DNA of 64,000 nt from JARYGU01 sp033795365 (GCA_033795365.1 JARYGU010000007.1:124001-188000); one strand, 5' to 3'. Shown: positions 41,278-50,697, numbered from the stretch's first letter. Numbers and translations are program-made. The notes: generated from the sequence alone by a model not told the origin.

Positions 41278-41871
41278 ATGTCAATGACGCTCGTGGAGAA
41301 TTTTGAAATGAAGGTGAGTCGAGAGCAGATGGCGGAGAACCGGCACCGGATATTGGATGTTGCCAGCCGGCTGTTTCGCGACAAGGGGTTCGACGCGGTC
41401 AGCGTGGCGGAGGTGATGAAGGCCGCCGGCCTCACCCATGGCGGCTTCTATGGCCATTTCGGCTCGAAGGACGACCTGGTGGCCCAAACCATCGCCCATG
41501 TCCTTGCTGCGGATGCCGGCGGAGGAGGCGATCTTCGCGCCTATCTCGACGCCTACCTTTCGCCGACGCACCGAGACAACGCCGCTGATGGCTGTCCGAC
41601 GGCGGGGCTGGCCGCGGCCATCCGCCATCAGAGCCCGGCTGCACGCTCAGCCATGACGGAAGGCCTTCGGTCGCAGATCGACCGCATCAGCGCAGCGCTC
41701 CCGGAGATGAGCCCGGCAGACAGGCGCCGCGCGGCGATCGGAAGCTGGGTGGCGATGGTGGGGGCAGTGATCCTCGCCCGGGCGATCGACGATCCCACGC
41801 TTTCGGATGAGCTACTGGAACATACCAAGGCTTGGATCGATGCCGGAACTCGCCAAGTACCAGCCGGTTAG
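41278..41871 (+). CDS. TetR-family regulator of the SDR/MDR pair
   Basis: The 197-aa protein has the TetR helix-turn-helix VSVAEVMKAAGLTHGGFYGHF and a TetR_C-type ligand domain with CPTAGLAAAIRHQSP, as in regulators of electrophile or quinone defence (YxaF/AcuR type). The start at 41278 abuts the second operator; ATG at 41284 or 41308 is also possible. The divergent layout makes the SDR and MDR genes the probable targets. Confidence 0.88.
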   Translation: MSMTLVENFEMKVSREQMAENRHRILDVASRLFRDKGFDAVSVAEVMKAAGLTHGGFYGHFGSKDDLVAQTIAHVLAADAGGGGDLRAYLDAYLSPTHRDNAADGCPTAGLAAAIRHQSPAARSAMTEGLRSQIDRISAALPEMSPADRRRAAIGSWVAMVGAVILARAIDDPTLSDELLEHTKAWIDAGTRQVPAG

Positions 41872-42181
41872 ATGGCTCTGTCTGGAGCTCGGCGACTGAT
41901 GTAAGGTCTCGCATCCGACCCCTAAGCGGACTCGTGTAGGGTCGAGTATCATCGCGAAGCGGCGCGATTGCTATTGCAAGCCCTCTCGAATGCCTTCTTG
42001 ATGGTTGCCCTCCGCTCTGAGGCAGAAGGCGTCTGAACGCAGCCGAGCCCCGATGCCTTGCGGCCAAGAGGTCGTGGCGAACCGTGAGGATGCAGACGGG
42101 AATGCGGGGGCGGCGAATTTCCGCCCCGCAACCTGGGGCTCCTTGCCGTTGAATTCAATACACGACATCGGCAGGCTGAAC
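41872..42181. other. 310-nt convergent intergenic region with hairpin
   Basis: The region lies between the TetR stop and the AraC stop. A GCGGGGGCGG/CCGCCCCGC hairpin at 42103-42130 could end both transcripts. A 65-codon minus-strand frame (41971-42168) has no recognisable motif or ribosome site and is not called. Confidence 0.5.
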
Positions 42182-43081
42182 TCAAGCGACCACTGCCAGG
42201 CCCGGCGAAGCGCGCAGGCGGGCTATGTCGCGCGCCGGCGGTTCTCCAAAGTGGCGGCGATATTCGCGCGTGAACTGCGACGGGCTTTCGTAACCCACGT
42301 AGAAGGCGGCAGTCGTGGCATCGATATCCTGGACCAGCATCAGACTGCGCGCGTCCTGGAGTCTCATCTGCTTCTGGAATTGCAGCGGCGTCATCGCCGT
42401 CACGGCGCGAAAATGCTCGTGCAGGCTCGACGGACTCATGCCGACTTCCGCGGCAAGCCGCTCGATGCTGAACCGTTCCCGGAAATTCTGGCCGATCCAG
42501 GCGATGGCGCGGCCGACCTGGGCCACCCGACCCTGGCTGGAGGTGATGTGACGCATCCTGGCGCCGTCCGGGCCGGCGAGCAGGCGATAGAGAATTTCCT
42601 GCTCGGCAAGCGGCCCGAGCACGGGCAGCGCTGCCGGATCGTCGAGGAGGCGCAAGAGGCGTAGCACCGCGTCGAGCAGACCGGTGCCGGCATCGGACAC
42701 CGTCTTGCCTATGGGCGGAGAGGGCGCCGCCGCCGGAGGCGGCACGCGCAACGCCAACTGCCCCAGCATCACCGGATCGAAATCGAGATACAGGCAGAGA
42801 TAGGGCTTGTCGGGCGTGGCCTCGACCACATGGCCTATCACCGGCAGATCATGGGTCACGATCCCATAACGTCCCGGTGCATATCTGAACACGCGGTCGC
42901 CCAGCGTGATGTCCTTGCGCCCCTGCGCGACGAAGCACAGTTGCGGCCGGTAAACATTCGGCATCGGCATCGTCACCGTGGAGGATCGAACAAGCGTCAC
43001 CCGTTCGATGGGGGTGGCATGGAAGCCGTCCTTCGAGACGTGCCGGGCGATCGTTCTCGCGATTTCGGTCAGTATTTCCAT
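42182..43081 (-). CDS. AraC-family regulator
   Basis: The 299-aa regulator has an AraC_N-type cupin half (PNVYRPQLCFVAQGRKDITLG) and a C-terminal double helix-turn-helix (FSIERLAAEVGMSPSSLHEHF and the FYVGYESPSQFTREYRRHFG signature). It diverges from an aldo/keto reductase gene 177 nt away, its probable target. The start is uncertain: ATG at 43081 or 43093, neither with a strong ribosome site. Confidence 0.88.
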   Translation of the reverse strand: MEILTEIARTIARHVSKDGFHATPIERVTLVRSSTVTMPMPNVYRPQLCFVAQGRKDITLGDRVFRYAPGRYGIVTHDLPVIGHVVEATPDKPYLCLYLDFDPVMLGQLALRVPPPAAAPSPPIGKTVSDAGTGLLDAVLRLLRLLDDPAALPVLGPLAEQEILYRLLAGPDGARMRHITSSQGRVAQVGRAIAWIGQNFRERFSIERLAAEVGMSPSSLHEHFRAVTAMTPLQFQKQMRLQDARSLMLVQDIDATTAAFYVGYESPSQFTREYRRHFGEPPARDIARLRASPGLAVVA

Positions 43082-43258
43082 GAGACGGACCATCGCACGC
43101 GCGCGAAAAGGCGGCAATGCGAAACGCGACTTCTGGAGGATCAGGCAGCAATCCCGGCGCATCGGGCTAACGGTTCGGCGCCGCCGCGCATCACAGTGTC
43201 AGCAGGCTCTGGTGAGGCAAACCAGGCCGCGGAACAAATGAACACGTACGGAGCAAAC

Positions 43259-44218
43259 ATGACAAGCGATAGACTGAAGACACCCAAGGTCGCACTGGGC
43301 ACCTGGGCTTGGGGCGACAGCGGCGAGACCGGCAACGGCTATTTCGGCAGCAGCCTCACTCAGGCTGGCCTGGAAGAGGTCGCGGCCAAGGCGCATGCGG
43401 CCGGGTTTACCCTCTGGGACACCGCCGTGGTATACGGCATGGGCCGTTCAGAGACCGTACTCGGAGAAGTATTGAAGCGCCACGCCCGCAGCGACTACCA
43501 GCTCTCGACGAAGTTCACCCCACAGGCCGCGGGGACCGGCGACGATCCGGTGGCGGACATGCTGGAGCAGAGCCTGGCACGCCTCGGCACCGACTACATC
43601 GACCTCTACTGGATTCACAATCCAGCCGATGTGGCACGGTGGACTCCGCACCTGATCCCGTTGCTGAAGAGCGGGAAGGTCAAACATGTGGGCGTCTCGA
43701 ACCACAACCTCAGCGAAATCAAGCTCGCCAACCGGATCCTCGGAGAAGCCGGGTTTCGGGTCGAAGCCATCCAGAACCACTATAGCCTCCTCTACCGCAG
43801 CTCTGAGCATGCCGGCATCCTGGATTACTGCCGCAGCCACGGCATCCCGTTCTTCGCCTATATGGTGCTTGAACAGGGCGCCCTGACCGGCAAGTACAGT
43901 CCGGAGAACCCGCTGCCGGAAGGCAGCAACCGGGCGGAGGCTTACAATGGCATGCTGCCCCGGTTGAAGGCTCTGACCGACAAGCTCGCCTCGATCGGCG
44001 AGAGGCAGGGTGCGGCAGCTCCCGATGTCGCGACGGCTTGGGCTATCGCCAAGGGCACGACGCCGATCGTCGGCGTCACAAAGCCCAATTACATCGACGG
44101 CCTGGTCCGGGCCAGCAGCATGATGCTCTCCAGCGACGACATAGCGGAGCTGGAAGCTCTCGCCGATGCGGCTAACGTGAATACCCGCGGCTGGTGGGAA
44201 AAAGAGATCCAAGCCTGA
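43259..44218 (+). CDS. Aldo/keto reductase
   Basis: The 319-aa AKR has the tetrad Asp/Tyr (DTAVVYGMGRSE), Lys (LSTKF) and His (YWIHNP), with IVGVTKPNYIDG near the C-terminus for cofactor binding. It should reduce aldehydes with NADPH in the cytosol; no signal peptide is present. CGGAG lies 5 nt before the ATG at 43259; an ATG 21 nt earlier is weaker. The divergent AraC gene probably controls it. Confidence 0.9.
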   Translation: MTSDRLKTPKVALGTWAWGDSGETGNGYFGSSLTQAGLEEVAAKAHAAGFTLWDTAVVYGMGRSETVLGEVLKRHARSDYQLSTKFTPQAAGTGDDPVADMLEQSLARLGTDYIDLYWIHNPADVARWTPHLIPLLKSGKVKHVGVSNHNLSEIKLANRILGEAGFRVEAIQNHYSLLYRSSEHAGILDYCRSHGIPFFAYMVLEQGALTGKYSPENPLPEGSNRAEAYNGMLPRLKALTDKLASIGERQGAAAPDVATAWAIAKGTTPIVGVTKPNYIDGLVRASSMMLSSDDIAELEALADAANVNTRGWWEKEIQA

Positions 44219-44250
44219 GCCCGCGGACCGCCGCTCCGAGCAATACGGCA

Positions 44251-44331
44251 GCGATCATCCCGTTCTGCGGAATGATCGCCTGTTACCGAGCAGGTTGCGG
44301 GGTGCCTCCCCGGGCGGAGAGTTCCGCCCGG
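44251..44331. terminator. Two hairpins downstream of the aldo/keto reductase gene
   Basis: GCGATCAT...ATGATCGC (44251-44279, one mismatch further in) and a perfect 9-bp CCGGGCGGA-GAGT-TCCGCCCGG (44310-44331) lie between the AKR stop and an SDR remnant. No T-runs follow. They are terminator-like in either direction. Confidence 0.5.
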
Positions 44332-44342
44332 CGCCTGGCCTG

Positions 44343-44490
44343 TCATCGAACCGTGTAGCCACCATCGACAGGCAGGGCGTGGCCGATGACGAAGCTGGAA
44401 TAATCGCTGCAGAGCCAAAGTACGGCATCGGCGATTTCCCGTGCCTCGCCGAGGCGAGCCATGGGAACTTCCTTCATGGCCGGATAATCC
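44343..44490 (-). pseudogene. 3' fragment of a short-chain dehydrogenase gene
   Basis: The minus strand reads DYPAMKEVPMARLGEAREIA, then DAVLWLCSDYSSFVIGHALP and VDGGYTVR with a proper TGA. This is the last ~48 residues of an SDR. Nothing upstream of 44490 continues it, so the 5' four-fifths of the gene are gone. The alpha/beta hydrolase gene begins just beyond the break. Confidence 0.75.
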
Positions 44491-44550
44491 TCCGGCCCCT
44501 TTTCGCTTACATTCCGCTGATCAAAGTTTCATTCCAGCGGAGTTCATCTC

Positions 44551-45588
44551 ATGGTTACGGAAAATCTATCTGAACAAACGGCTGAGCCGACCTCCGGTTT
44601 CCAGGTCGATCGTCGCAACCTTCTGAAGCTGACCGGTGCAGGCGCGGCGGCGCTCGGCGCGCTTTCGCTCGCCAGTCAAACGGCCTTCGCGCAATATGCC
44701 GGCACATGGGACAAGACGTTTCCCCTTGTCGCCGACATGTATGTGCCCAAGAACATCGATACCGCGCGGCGCCATCCCGCCCTCATCGTCGGGCATCCCT
44801 ACGGCGGCGTGAAGGAACAGACTGCCGGCCTCTACGCCCAGACGATGGCCGAGCGCGGCTTCATCACCATCGCCTATGACGCATCATATAATGGCGAGAG
44901 CGGCGGTCAGCCGCATTTCATCTCCTCCCCGGAAGCCGTCGTGGAGGACTTCAGCGCCGGCGTCGACTTCCTCGGCCAGAACGCGCTGGTGGACCGTAAC
45001 CGTATCGGCGTCATCGGCGTCTGCGCCAGCGGCGGCTTTTCGCTGGCGGCTGCCCAGATCGACCCTCGCCTGAAGGCGGTTGCGACCGTCAGCATGTATG
45101 ACATGGGCGGAGCCAAGTGGGCCTGGAACGGCCAGGCCGTGAGCGCCGATGCTCGTCTCGAAACCCTGACCGGCATCGGCGAGCAGCGCTGGGCGGAAGC
45201 CGGCGGCGCGGAAAAGCGGTACTTCGCCCTGCCGGAAGCGCTGAGCGACGAAACCGACGCGATCACGCGGGAGTTCTTCGACTATTATCGCACACCCCGG
45301 GGCCGCCATCCCCGCGCGACGACGGCAATGACGGTCTCGGGCGATCCGTCCTACCTTCATTTCCGCCCGTTCGATCATGCCGACATGATCTCGCCACGGC
45401 CGGTCCTGCTTGTCGCGGGCGAAAACGCCCATTCGCGCTTCTTCAGCGAGCAGGCGTTCGAGCGGGCCGCCGACCCGAAGGAGCTGTTCATCGTCCCCGG
45501 TGCCGGTCACGTCGATCTCTACGACAAGGTCGCCCTCATCCCGTGGGACAAGCTTCAGGCCTTCTTTGACGAACATCTCTCGGCGTGA
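44551..45588 (+). CDS. Tat-exported alpha/beta hydrolase
   Basis: The 345-aa protein has a twin-arginine signal (VDRRNLLKLTGAGAAALGAL, residues 19-38; cleavage near AFA47). Its hydrolase fold has nucleophile S160 (GVCASGG), an acidic residue after VLLVAGEN and a terminal His in GAGHVDLYD. It resembles DUF1100/dienelactone-type hydrolases but acts outside the cytoplasm. GGAG precedes the ATG. Substrate unknown. Confidence 0.85.
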   Translation: MVTENLSEQTAEPTSGFQVDRRNLLKLTGAGAAALGALSLASQTAFAQYAGTWDKTFPLVADMYVPKNIDTARRHPALIVGHPYGGVKEQTAGLYAQTMAERGFITIAYDASYNGESGGQPHFISSPEAVVEDFSAGVDFLGQNALVDRNRIGVIGVCASGGFSLAAAQIDPRLKAVATVSMYDMGGAKWAWNGQAVSADARLETLTGIGEQRWAEAGGAEKRYFALPEALSDETDAITREFFDYYRTPRGRHPRATTAMTVSGDPSYLHFRPFDHADMISPRPVLLVAGENAHSRFFSEQAFERAADPKELFIVPGAGHVDLYDKVALIPWDKLQAFFDEHLSA

Positions 45589-45623
45589 GCGACGCTGAGA
45601 CGATCGCTGGGACGATCTGAGAA

Positions 45624-45655
45624 GGAAAGCCCCGGCCAGCGGTGAGGGGCTTTCC
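45624..45655 (+). terminator. Hairpin terminator candidate after the hydrolase gene
   Basis: GGAAAGCCCC and GGGGCTTTCC form a perfect 10-bp stem with a 12-nt loop, 35 nt past the stop. No T-run follows. Confidence 0.55.
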
Positions 45656-45728
45656 AGAGCGATCTGTTCCCGCTCGATGCGCGAGAGCTTTCAGGTGATC
45701 CAATCATGAAATTTGAAAGGGTGTGGCG

Positions 45729-45997
45729 ATGAACTGGAGCGAAGAGAAATTGAAGAAGATTGCGGAACGAGCACGTTACGGTTCGCGTCTGGTTTGGCGG
45801 TAGGCATTGTGTTGTGGAACGGGCTGTTCATCGCCGCCGGTTACCTGGCCGTGACGGCACTTCCCGGCATCAACTCTTCGGCGGTTGCCCTCAAGATCCT
45901 GGTGCTTCTCGTTACCGTGGAACTGCTCGTTGCCTTGATATTCCGGCTGCAGCTTCGGTCCTCCAGGCGGCTTCGTCGAGAGGGAGATGTGCGATGA
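45729..45997 (+). pseudogene. Small two-helix membrane protein gene with apparent frameshift
   Basis: The ATG at 45729 (ribosome site AAAGGGTG) opens MNWSEEKLKKIAERARYGSR but stops after 24 codons. The neighbouring frame then reads FASGLAVGIVLWNGLFIAAG and a second helix (ALKILVLLVTVELLVALIF) to a stop at 45997. That stop overlaps the next start (ATGA). The membrane part is clearly protein-like, so a one-base change near 45780 is likely. A TTG at 45713 could open the second frame directly. Confidence 0.5.
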
Positions 45998-46800
45998 CCA
46001 GTAAAACGGCCGATGCGCTCCTGTTCTTTCGCGCCTGGCTTTCCGCACCTCTGCAGGTTGCCTCGGTCACACCCTCAGGACGGGCACTCTCATCGCTCAT
46101 AACCACTGATATCTCCGCAGATACCGGAACCGTCATTGAACTTGGTCCAGGAACTGGTGTCTTCACGGAAGCTCTGCTCGATCGGGGTGTTGCCGAATCC
46201 AATCTCGTTCTCGTTGAGTACAGCACAGATTTCGCCGGCCAGCTCAGCCAGCGCTTTCCCACAGCCAGAACCATTCAGATGGACGCTGCGAAGCTACGCA
46301 AAGTAGTGCTTCAGGCCTCTGGGCAGGTAGGGGCAGTCGTGAGCGGTCTGCCTCTTCTATCGATGCCGATGCGGAAAGTGATCGCCATTCTCGAAGGTGC
46401 CTTCTCGCATCTTCGTCAGGACGGAGCGTTTTATCAGTTCACCTACGGTCTGCGATGCCCGATACCGAGACCTCTGCTTGATCTGCTTGGCTTGAAGGCG
46501 ACATTTGTCGGCAGGGCACTTGCGAACGTGCCGCCCGCAGCGGTCTATCGTGTTAGTCGGCGAAGATCGCGGCCGCCGCTAGGGCGGACGTCTGACAATC
46601 CCCTGAGTGTCGGCCCGCATGCCTCCCTTTCGTCAGATCTCGACCGATCCGCAGTGCCAGCCGAGACCGTCGAGGTGACTTCCTTCGCATTGCGGCTCCA
46701 TTGCGAAGGACCGCTAACCAGCTTGCGCAGCTTTTCTCGCCTAATCTTCCCGGTCGGGCCGCCCTACGTTGAGAGAGGTTGGGCGGCTTCGGGAGAGTGA
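45994..46800 (+). CDS. SAM-dependent methyltransferase, rhizobial PmtA-like, with unusual C-terminus
   Basis: The 268-aa protein has the SAM motif VIELGPGTGVFTEALL (47-62) and the PmtA-type pattern VTPSGRALSSLI, GLPLLSMPMRKV and FTYGLRCP. Such enzymes methylate phosphatidylethanolamine or related lipids. Family members end near residue ~190-200 after a VYRxxRR motif (here VYRVSRRR). The last ~75 residues look like read-through of non-coding sequence, so a late frameshift is likely. It is coupled to the small membrane protein gene. Confidence 0.75.
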   Translation: MTSKTADALLFFRAWLSAPLQVASVTPSGRALSSLITTDISADTGTVIELGPGTGVFTEALLDRGVAESNLVLVEYSTDFAGQLSQRFPTARTIQMDAAKLRKVVLQASGQVGAVVSGLPLLSMPMRKVIAILEGAFSHLRQDGAFYQFTYGLRCPIPRPLLDLLGLKATFVGRALANVPPAAVYRVSRRRSRPPLGRTSDNPLSVGPHASLSSDLDRSAVPAETVEVTSFALRLHCEGPLTSLRSFSRLIFPVGPPYVERGWAASGE

Positions 46801-46843
46801 TCCCGAACAAACGCAGTTGCAATCCTCAGGAGGCCAGATCCCG

Positions 46844-47470
46844 ATGTCGGACCCGCAAGAAACACAAGTCTTAAACCTCACCCGGCGGCAGGTACTGGAA
46901 GCCGGAACGGTCGTCTCGATCTCCGGAGCGATATCGACGGCGACAGCGCAGGAGCAAACACAGGGGACAACTTCTCCTTCTCTGTCAGAGAACGGGATCA
47001 CGGTTCAAATAGCTTGCCGGATCAACGGCCAGCCAACAGCGATCGATATCGATGCGCGGGCATCCTTGCTGGACATGTTGCGGGAGCGACTGGGCCTCGT
47101 CGGCGCCAAGAAAGGATGCGATCACGGCCAATGCGGCGCCTGCACGGTGCACATTGACGGGCGCAGGGTCGCCTCCTGTCTTACTGTCGCCGCCAAGGTC
47201 GATGGCCGCGAGGTCACAACCATCGAAGGTATCGGCAGCGCGGACGCTCTGCATCCCATGCAGCAGGCGTTCATCGACCATGACGCCCTGCAATGCGGCT
47301 ACTGCACACCGGGGCAGATCATGGCGGCAATCGCCTGCGTCAAGGAGGGCCATGCGTCGACGCCGGAGGACATCAGAGAATATATGAGCGGCAATATCTG
47401 TCGGTGTGGAGCCTATGTCGGCATTGTGGCTGCGATCCAGCAGGCAGCTCCCCAGATCGAGCGGGGCTGA
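46844..47470 (+). CDS. paoA: Aldehyde oxidoreductase [2Fe-2S] subunit PaoA
   Basis: The 208-aa iron-sulphur subunit has a Tat-like leader (LTRRQVLEAGTVVSISGAI), then plant-type cluster ligands C92, C97, C100, C112 and second-cluster ligands C151, C154, C186, C188. It transfers electrons from the molybdenum centre of PaoC to FAD in PaoB. AGGAGG precedes the ATG at 46844. It is the first gene of paoABC; the twin-arginine leader implies a periplasmic complex, as in E. coli. Confidence 0.93.
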   Translation: MSDPQETQVLNLTRRQVLEAGTVVSISGAISTATAQEQTQGTTSPSLSENGITVQIACRINGQPTAIDIDARASLLDMLRERLGLVGAKKGCDHGQCGACTVHIDGRRVASCLTVAAKVDGREVTTIEGIGSADALHPMQQAFIDHDALQCGYCTPGQIMAAIACVKEGHASTPEDIREYMSGNICRCGAYVGIVAAIQQAAPQIERG

Positions 47471-47473
47471 GCC

Positions 47474-48475
47474 ATGAGATCGCTATCCTATGTCCGCGCC
47501 AAGACTGTTCGCGAAGCAACCGAAGCGTTTGCGGCGGCAGGTGAAGGAGCCCGTTACATTGCCGGCGGAACCACTCTCTACGATCTGATGAAGCTGGGCG
47601 TCGAACGCCCCGCTCACCTGATCGACATCGCATCTCTCGAGGGAGCCGGCCGGATCGATACAGGCGGCGACGTCCTGTTCTTCGGGGCTGGAGCGCTTAT
47701 GGCGGACGTTGCCGAAGATGAAGTCGTCCGCCGCGACTACCCGGTACTGGCCGAGAGCCTCTCGAAAGCGGCGTCTCAGCAGCTTCGCAACATGGCAACC
47801 GTCGGCGGTAACATCCTGCAGCGAACGCGGTGTCCCTACTTCCGGAGCGGAGCAATCGGTGCCTATCCCTGCAACAAGCGGGAGCCGGGTTCGGGATGTG
47901 CCGCGATCGGCGGGCTTGATCGCGGTCAGGCCGTGCTCGGCATCAGCGACGCGTGTACGGCCGTGTCCCCCGGTGACTGGCCCGTCGCGCTGACGGCGAT
48001 GGACGCGACAATAGAGATCCAAGGTCCGGCGGGGCCACGGTCAGTTCCCATCGCCGAATTTTACCGGTTACCCGGTGAAACGCCCCACCTCGAATTCTCG
48101 ATCGAGGCCGGCGAGATCGTGACGGGAATTTCGGTGCCCAAGACAGAGGCGGGCAGGAATTCAACCTACCTCAAAGTGCGCGACCGAGAATCCTATGCTT
48201 TTGCCCTGGCCTCGGCAGCAGTGGCACTGACGATGGATGGAGATCGCGTGCGACAGGCGCATATTGCTCTTGGCGGCGTTGCTACCCGGCCTTGGCGCGC
48301 GCACGAGGCGGAGGCGCTTTTGAACGGCCAAACGATCAACAGGGAGATGGCACTGGCTGCCGGCAGGGCGGCCTTTGCGGATGCGTCCGCCGGCGAGCAC
48401 AACGCATTCAAGATCGAACTCGGTGCCCGCACCCTTGCCGACGCTATCATGACAGCTGGAAGGAAGACGCAATGA
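47474..48475 (+). CDS. paoB: Aldehyde oxidoreductase FAD/[4Fe-4S] subunit PaoB
   Basis: The 333-aa subunit has the FAD-binding IAGGTTLYDLMKLG and ATVGGNILQRTRCPYF motifs. An inserted four-cysteine set (C120, C133, C142, C161) ligates the extra [4Fe-4S] cluster typical of PaoB-type subunits. It starts 3 nt after paoA and overlaps paoC by 4 nt. No Tat signal of its own, consistent with piggyback export. Confidence 0.93.
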   Translation: MRSLSYVRAKTVREATEAFAAAGEGARYIAGGTTLYDLMKLGVERPAHLIDIASLEGAGRIDTGGDVLFFGAGALMADVAEDEVVRRDYPVLAESLSKAASQQLRNMATVGGNILQRTRCPYFRSGAIGAYPCNKREPGSGCAAIGGLDRGQAVLGISDACTAVSPGDWPVALTAMDATIEIQGPAGPRSVPIAEFYRLPGETPHLEFSIEAGEIVTGISVPKTEAGRNSTYLKVRDRESYAFALASAAVALTMDGDRVRQAHIALGGVATRPWRAHEAEALLNGQTINREMALAAGRAAFADASAGEHNAFKIELGARTLADAIMTAGRKTQ

Positions 48476-50652
48476 CGCAGGAACGGACCGCTGACCGCCC
48501 CCGGATCGATGCCTATGAAAAAGTGCTGGGTCGAGCTTTGTACGCGGCAGATCAGCCGATCACCGGCCTGCTGCATGCGATGACGGTTCCAGCGACAATC
48601 GCCAAGGGACGTATCGAAGCTTTTGACCTCACTGCCGCGCAGAATGTCCCAGGCGTCATACGCGTTTTCACGCATGAAGATTTCTCGCAGATCAAGACGA
48701 CACCTGCCGCCCGAGGTGCCTACGGCAGACCTGACAAGGGTTATCAGCCGATGACCGGCCCGGTCGTGCGCCACCGAGGCGAACCGGTCGCCCTGGTGGT
48801 CGCCGAAACCTTGGAGGCCGCTATCGAGGGCGCGGAAGCCACCAAGGTCCGCTATGCCGAGGAGGCATTCAGCGCGCGCATGGAAGACGACCTTGCCAGC
48901 CCCGAGTCAGAGCCCGAACGCCAGCTGTCCTCCGGTGATGCGGAGGCCGCCTTCGCTTCCGCCAATCATCGTATTGATGTCGAGTATCTGCATCCCCAGC
49001 AGCATCACAATCCCATCGAGCTGATCTCGACGACCGCCGCATTCGAGGATGGTGAACTCAGGATCTATGAGGGCACGCAGGCGGCGTCTGCTTTTGCCGG
49101 TGGCCTTGCCGGCATGATGGGAATGGACCCGACACGGCTGCGCGGCGTCAGCCCCTATACTGGCGGTGGGTTCGGCCAGAAGAACGGCATTCAGGAACAG
49201 AGTGTGCTTGTTGCAAGCGCCGCCATTCTACTGCGCCGTCCCGTGAAACTCGTCATGCCGCGCGGTCAGTTGTTTCATACGGCATCCTATCGCCCAAGAA
49301 GCCGTCACCGCGTTCGGCTTGGGGCGGACGGACAAGGGCGACTGCTGGCCGGGCTCTATGAAACGGTGCAGCAGAACAGCCGGTATGATGGATTTAGTTG
49401 TGACCACGGCGCCAATCCTCCGCGCATGTATGGCTATGGTGCCTGGCTGGGAAGTGACCGCATCGTCCGGGTTGACACCCAGACCCCCGGCCACCAGCGT
49501 GCTCCCCACGAGCATCCCTCGAGCTACGCCACCGAATGCGCGGTGGATGAGCTTGCCGAGGCTTTGGGGATGGATCCCGTCGAGTTCCGTCTTGCAAACG
49601 ACACTCAAAGTGATCCGATCACGGGCAAACCATTCTCGTCTCGTCATCTCGCGGACTGTCTGAGGCGCGGGGCCGAATTGTTCGACTGGAACCGGCGGAT
49701 GCGCGAGCCGGGCGCGCTGGTCGCGGAGAATGGCGACCTCATAGGCTTCGGCGTCGCATGCGGGAGTTACAAGGGATCGATGACGGCCGCCGTGACAAGG
49801 CTTCGTCTTTTCGCGAGCGGAAGATGCGAAATCGCGACCTCCGGTCACGAGATGGGACAAGGCATCCGCAGCGTCATTGCAGCAGAGCTGATCGAGGTGC
49901 TCGGTGTAGACCCAGCCAAACTAGAGATCCGTATCGGCGATACTGGCTACGCCCCCCAGCATATAACCGCCGGCTCGTGGGGAACGGGGAGCGCCGCGCC
50001 AGCAGCGAGAAACGCCGCCGTGAAACTGCGCGAAGAGCTTAGCCTTCTGACCGGCAGCGCATTGTCGGAAGAGCCGGTACATGTCCAGCTCGCCCGGACT
50101 CGCCGCCCGGTCCTGGAGGTCACAGTCGATACGATCCCGCTCGGCAAGGACGCACAGGTGATCGAGCAATTGCGCCGAGGCATCCCATCCACCACCGGTC
50201 CTGAATATCCCGACTTCATGTCCTTCAGCTGGATCGCCCATTTTGCTGAAATTCATGTGGAGACGTCGACCGGGCGCGTGCGCGTCAAACGCGTCGTCAG
50301 CGTTGCCGACTGCGGCCGGGTCATGAACCGGCGCACGGCGGAAAGCCAGGTCAGGGGCGGTGTCGTCTGGGGTATCGGCGCAGCACTCCGGGAGGCCGGT
50401 GAAACGGACCGCCGGTTCGGCGGCGTGCTCAACAATGACCTTGCCGAATATGTCGTACCGGTCAACGCCGACATAGGCGCCATCGATGTCGATTTCATCG
50501 ACCAACCGGACTTCAAGCTCAATATGTCGGGCGTCAAAGGCCTGGGCGAGGTCGCGATGGTCGGAGCGACCGCGGCCGTGGTCAATGCCGTCTACAATGC
50601 GACCGGCAGACGCGTACGACATCTGCCAATCCGCATCGAAGACCTGCTGTAG
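48472..50652 (+). CDS. paoC: Aldehyde oxidoreductase molybdenum subunit PaoC
   Basis: The 726-aa xanthine-oxidase-family subunit has GGGFGQKNG, SSYATECAVDELAE, the cofactor loop GSWGTGSAAP, and the catalytic glutamate E693 in GVKGLGEVAMVG. It hydroxylates aldehydes to acids using molybdopterin cytosine dinucleotide. The PaoD-type maturation chaperone gene that normally follows is absent here, so one must be encoded elsewhere or the complex may be inactive. An inverted repeat follows the stop. Confidence 0.93.
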   Translation: MTQERTADRPRIDAYEKVLGRALYAADQPITGLLHAMTVPATIAKGRIEAFDLTAAQNVPGVIRVFTHEDFSQIKTTPAARGAYGRPDKGYQPMTGPVVRHRGEPVALVVAETLEAAIEGAEATKVRYAEEAFSARMEDDLASPESEPERQLSSGDAEAAFASANHRIDVEYLHPQQHHNPIELISTTAAFEDGELRIYEGTQAASAFAGGLAGMMGMDPTRLRGVSPYTGGGFGQKNGIQEQSVLVASAAILLRRPVKLVMPRGQLFHTASYRPRSRHRVRLGADGQGRLLAGLYETVQQNSRYDGFSCDHGANPPRMYGYGAWLGSDRIVRVDTQTPGHQRAPHEHPSSYATECAVDELAEALGMDPVEFRLANDTQSDPITGKPFSSRHLADCLRRGAELFDWNRRMREPGALVAENGDLIGFGVACGSYKGSMTAAVTRLRLFASGRCEIATSGHEMGQGIRSVIAAELIEVLGVDPAKLEIRIGDTGYAPQHITAGSWGTGSAAPAARNAAVKLREELSLLTGSALSEEPVHVQLARTRRPVLEVTVDTIPLGKDAQVIEQLRRGIPSTTGPEYPDFMSFSWIAHFAEIHVETSTGRVRVKRVVSVADCGRVMNRRTAESQVRGGVVWGIGAALREAGETDRRFGGVLNNDLAEYVVPVNADIGAIDVDFIDQPDFKLNMSGVKGLGEVAMVGATAAVVNAVYNATGRRVRHLPIRIEDLL

Positions 50653-50697
50653 TCGCTGACGCCACGGCAAGAATGCGAGATCAAAGAAGAGGCAAAT

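Noticed and set aside
41971..42168. A 65-codon minus-strand protein between the TetR and AraC genes
   Set aside because: No domain, ribosome site or promoter is visible, and it overlaps a convergent terminator-like hairpin.
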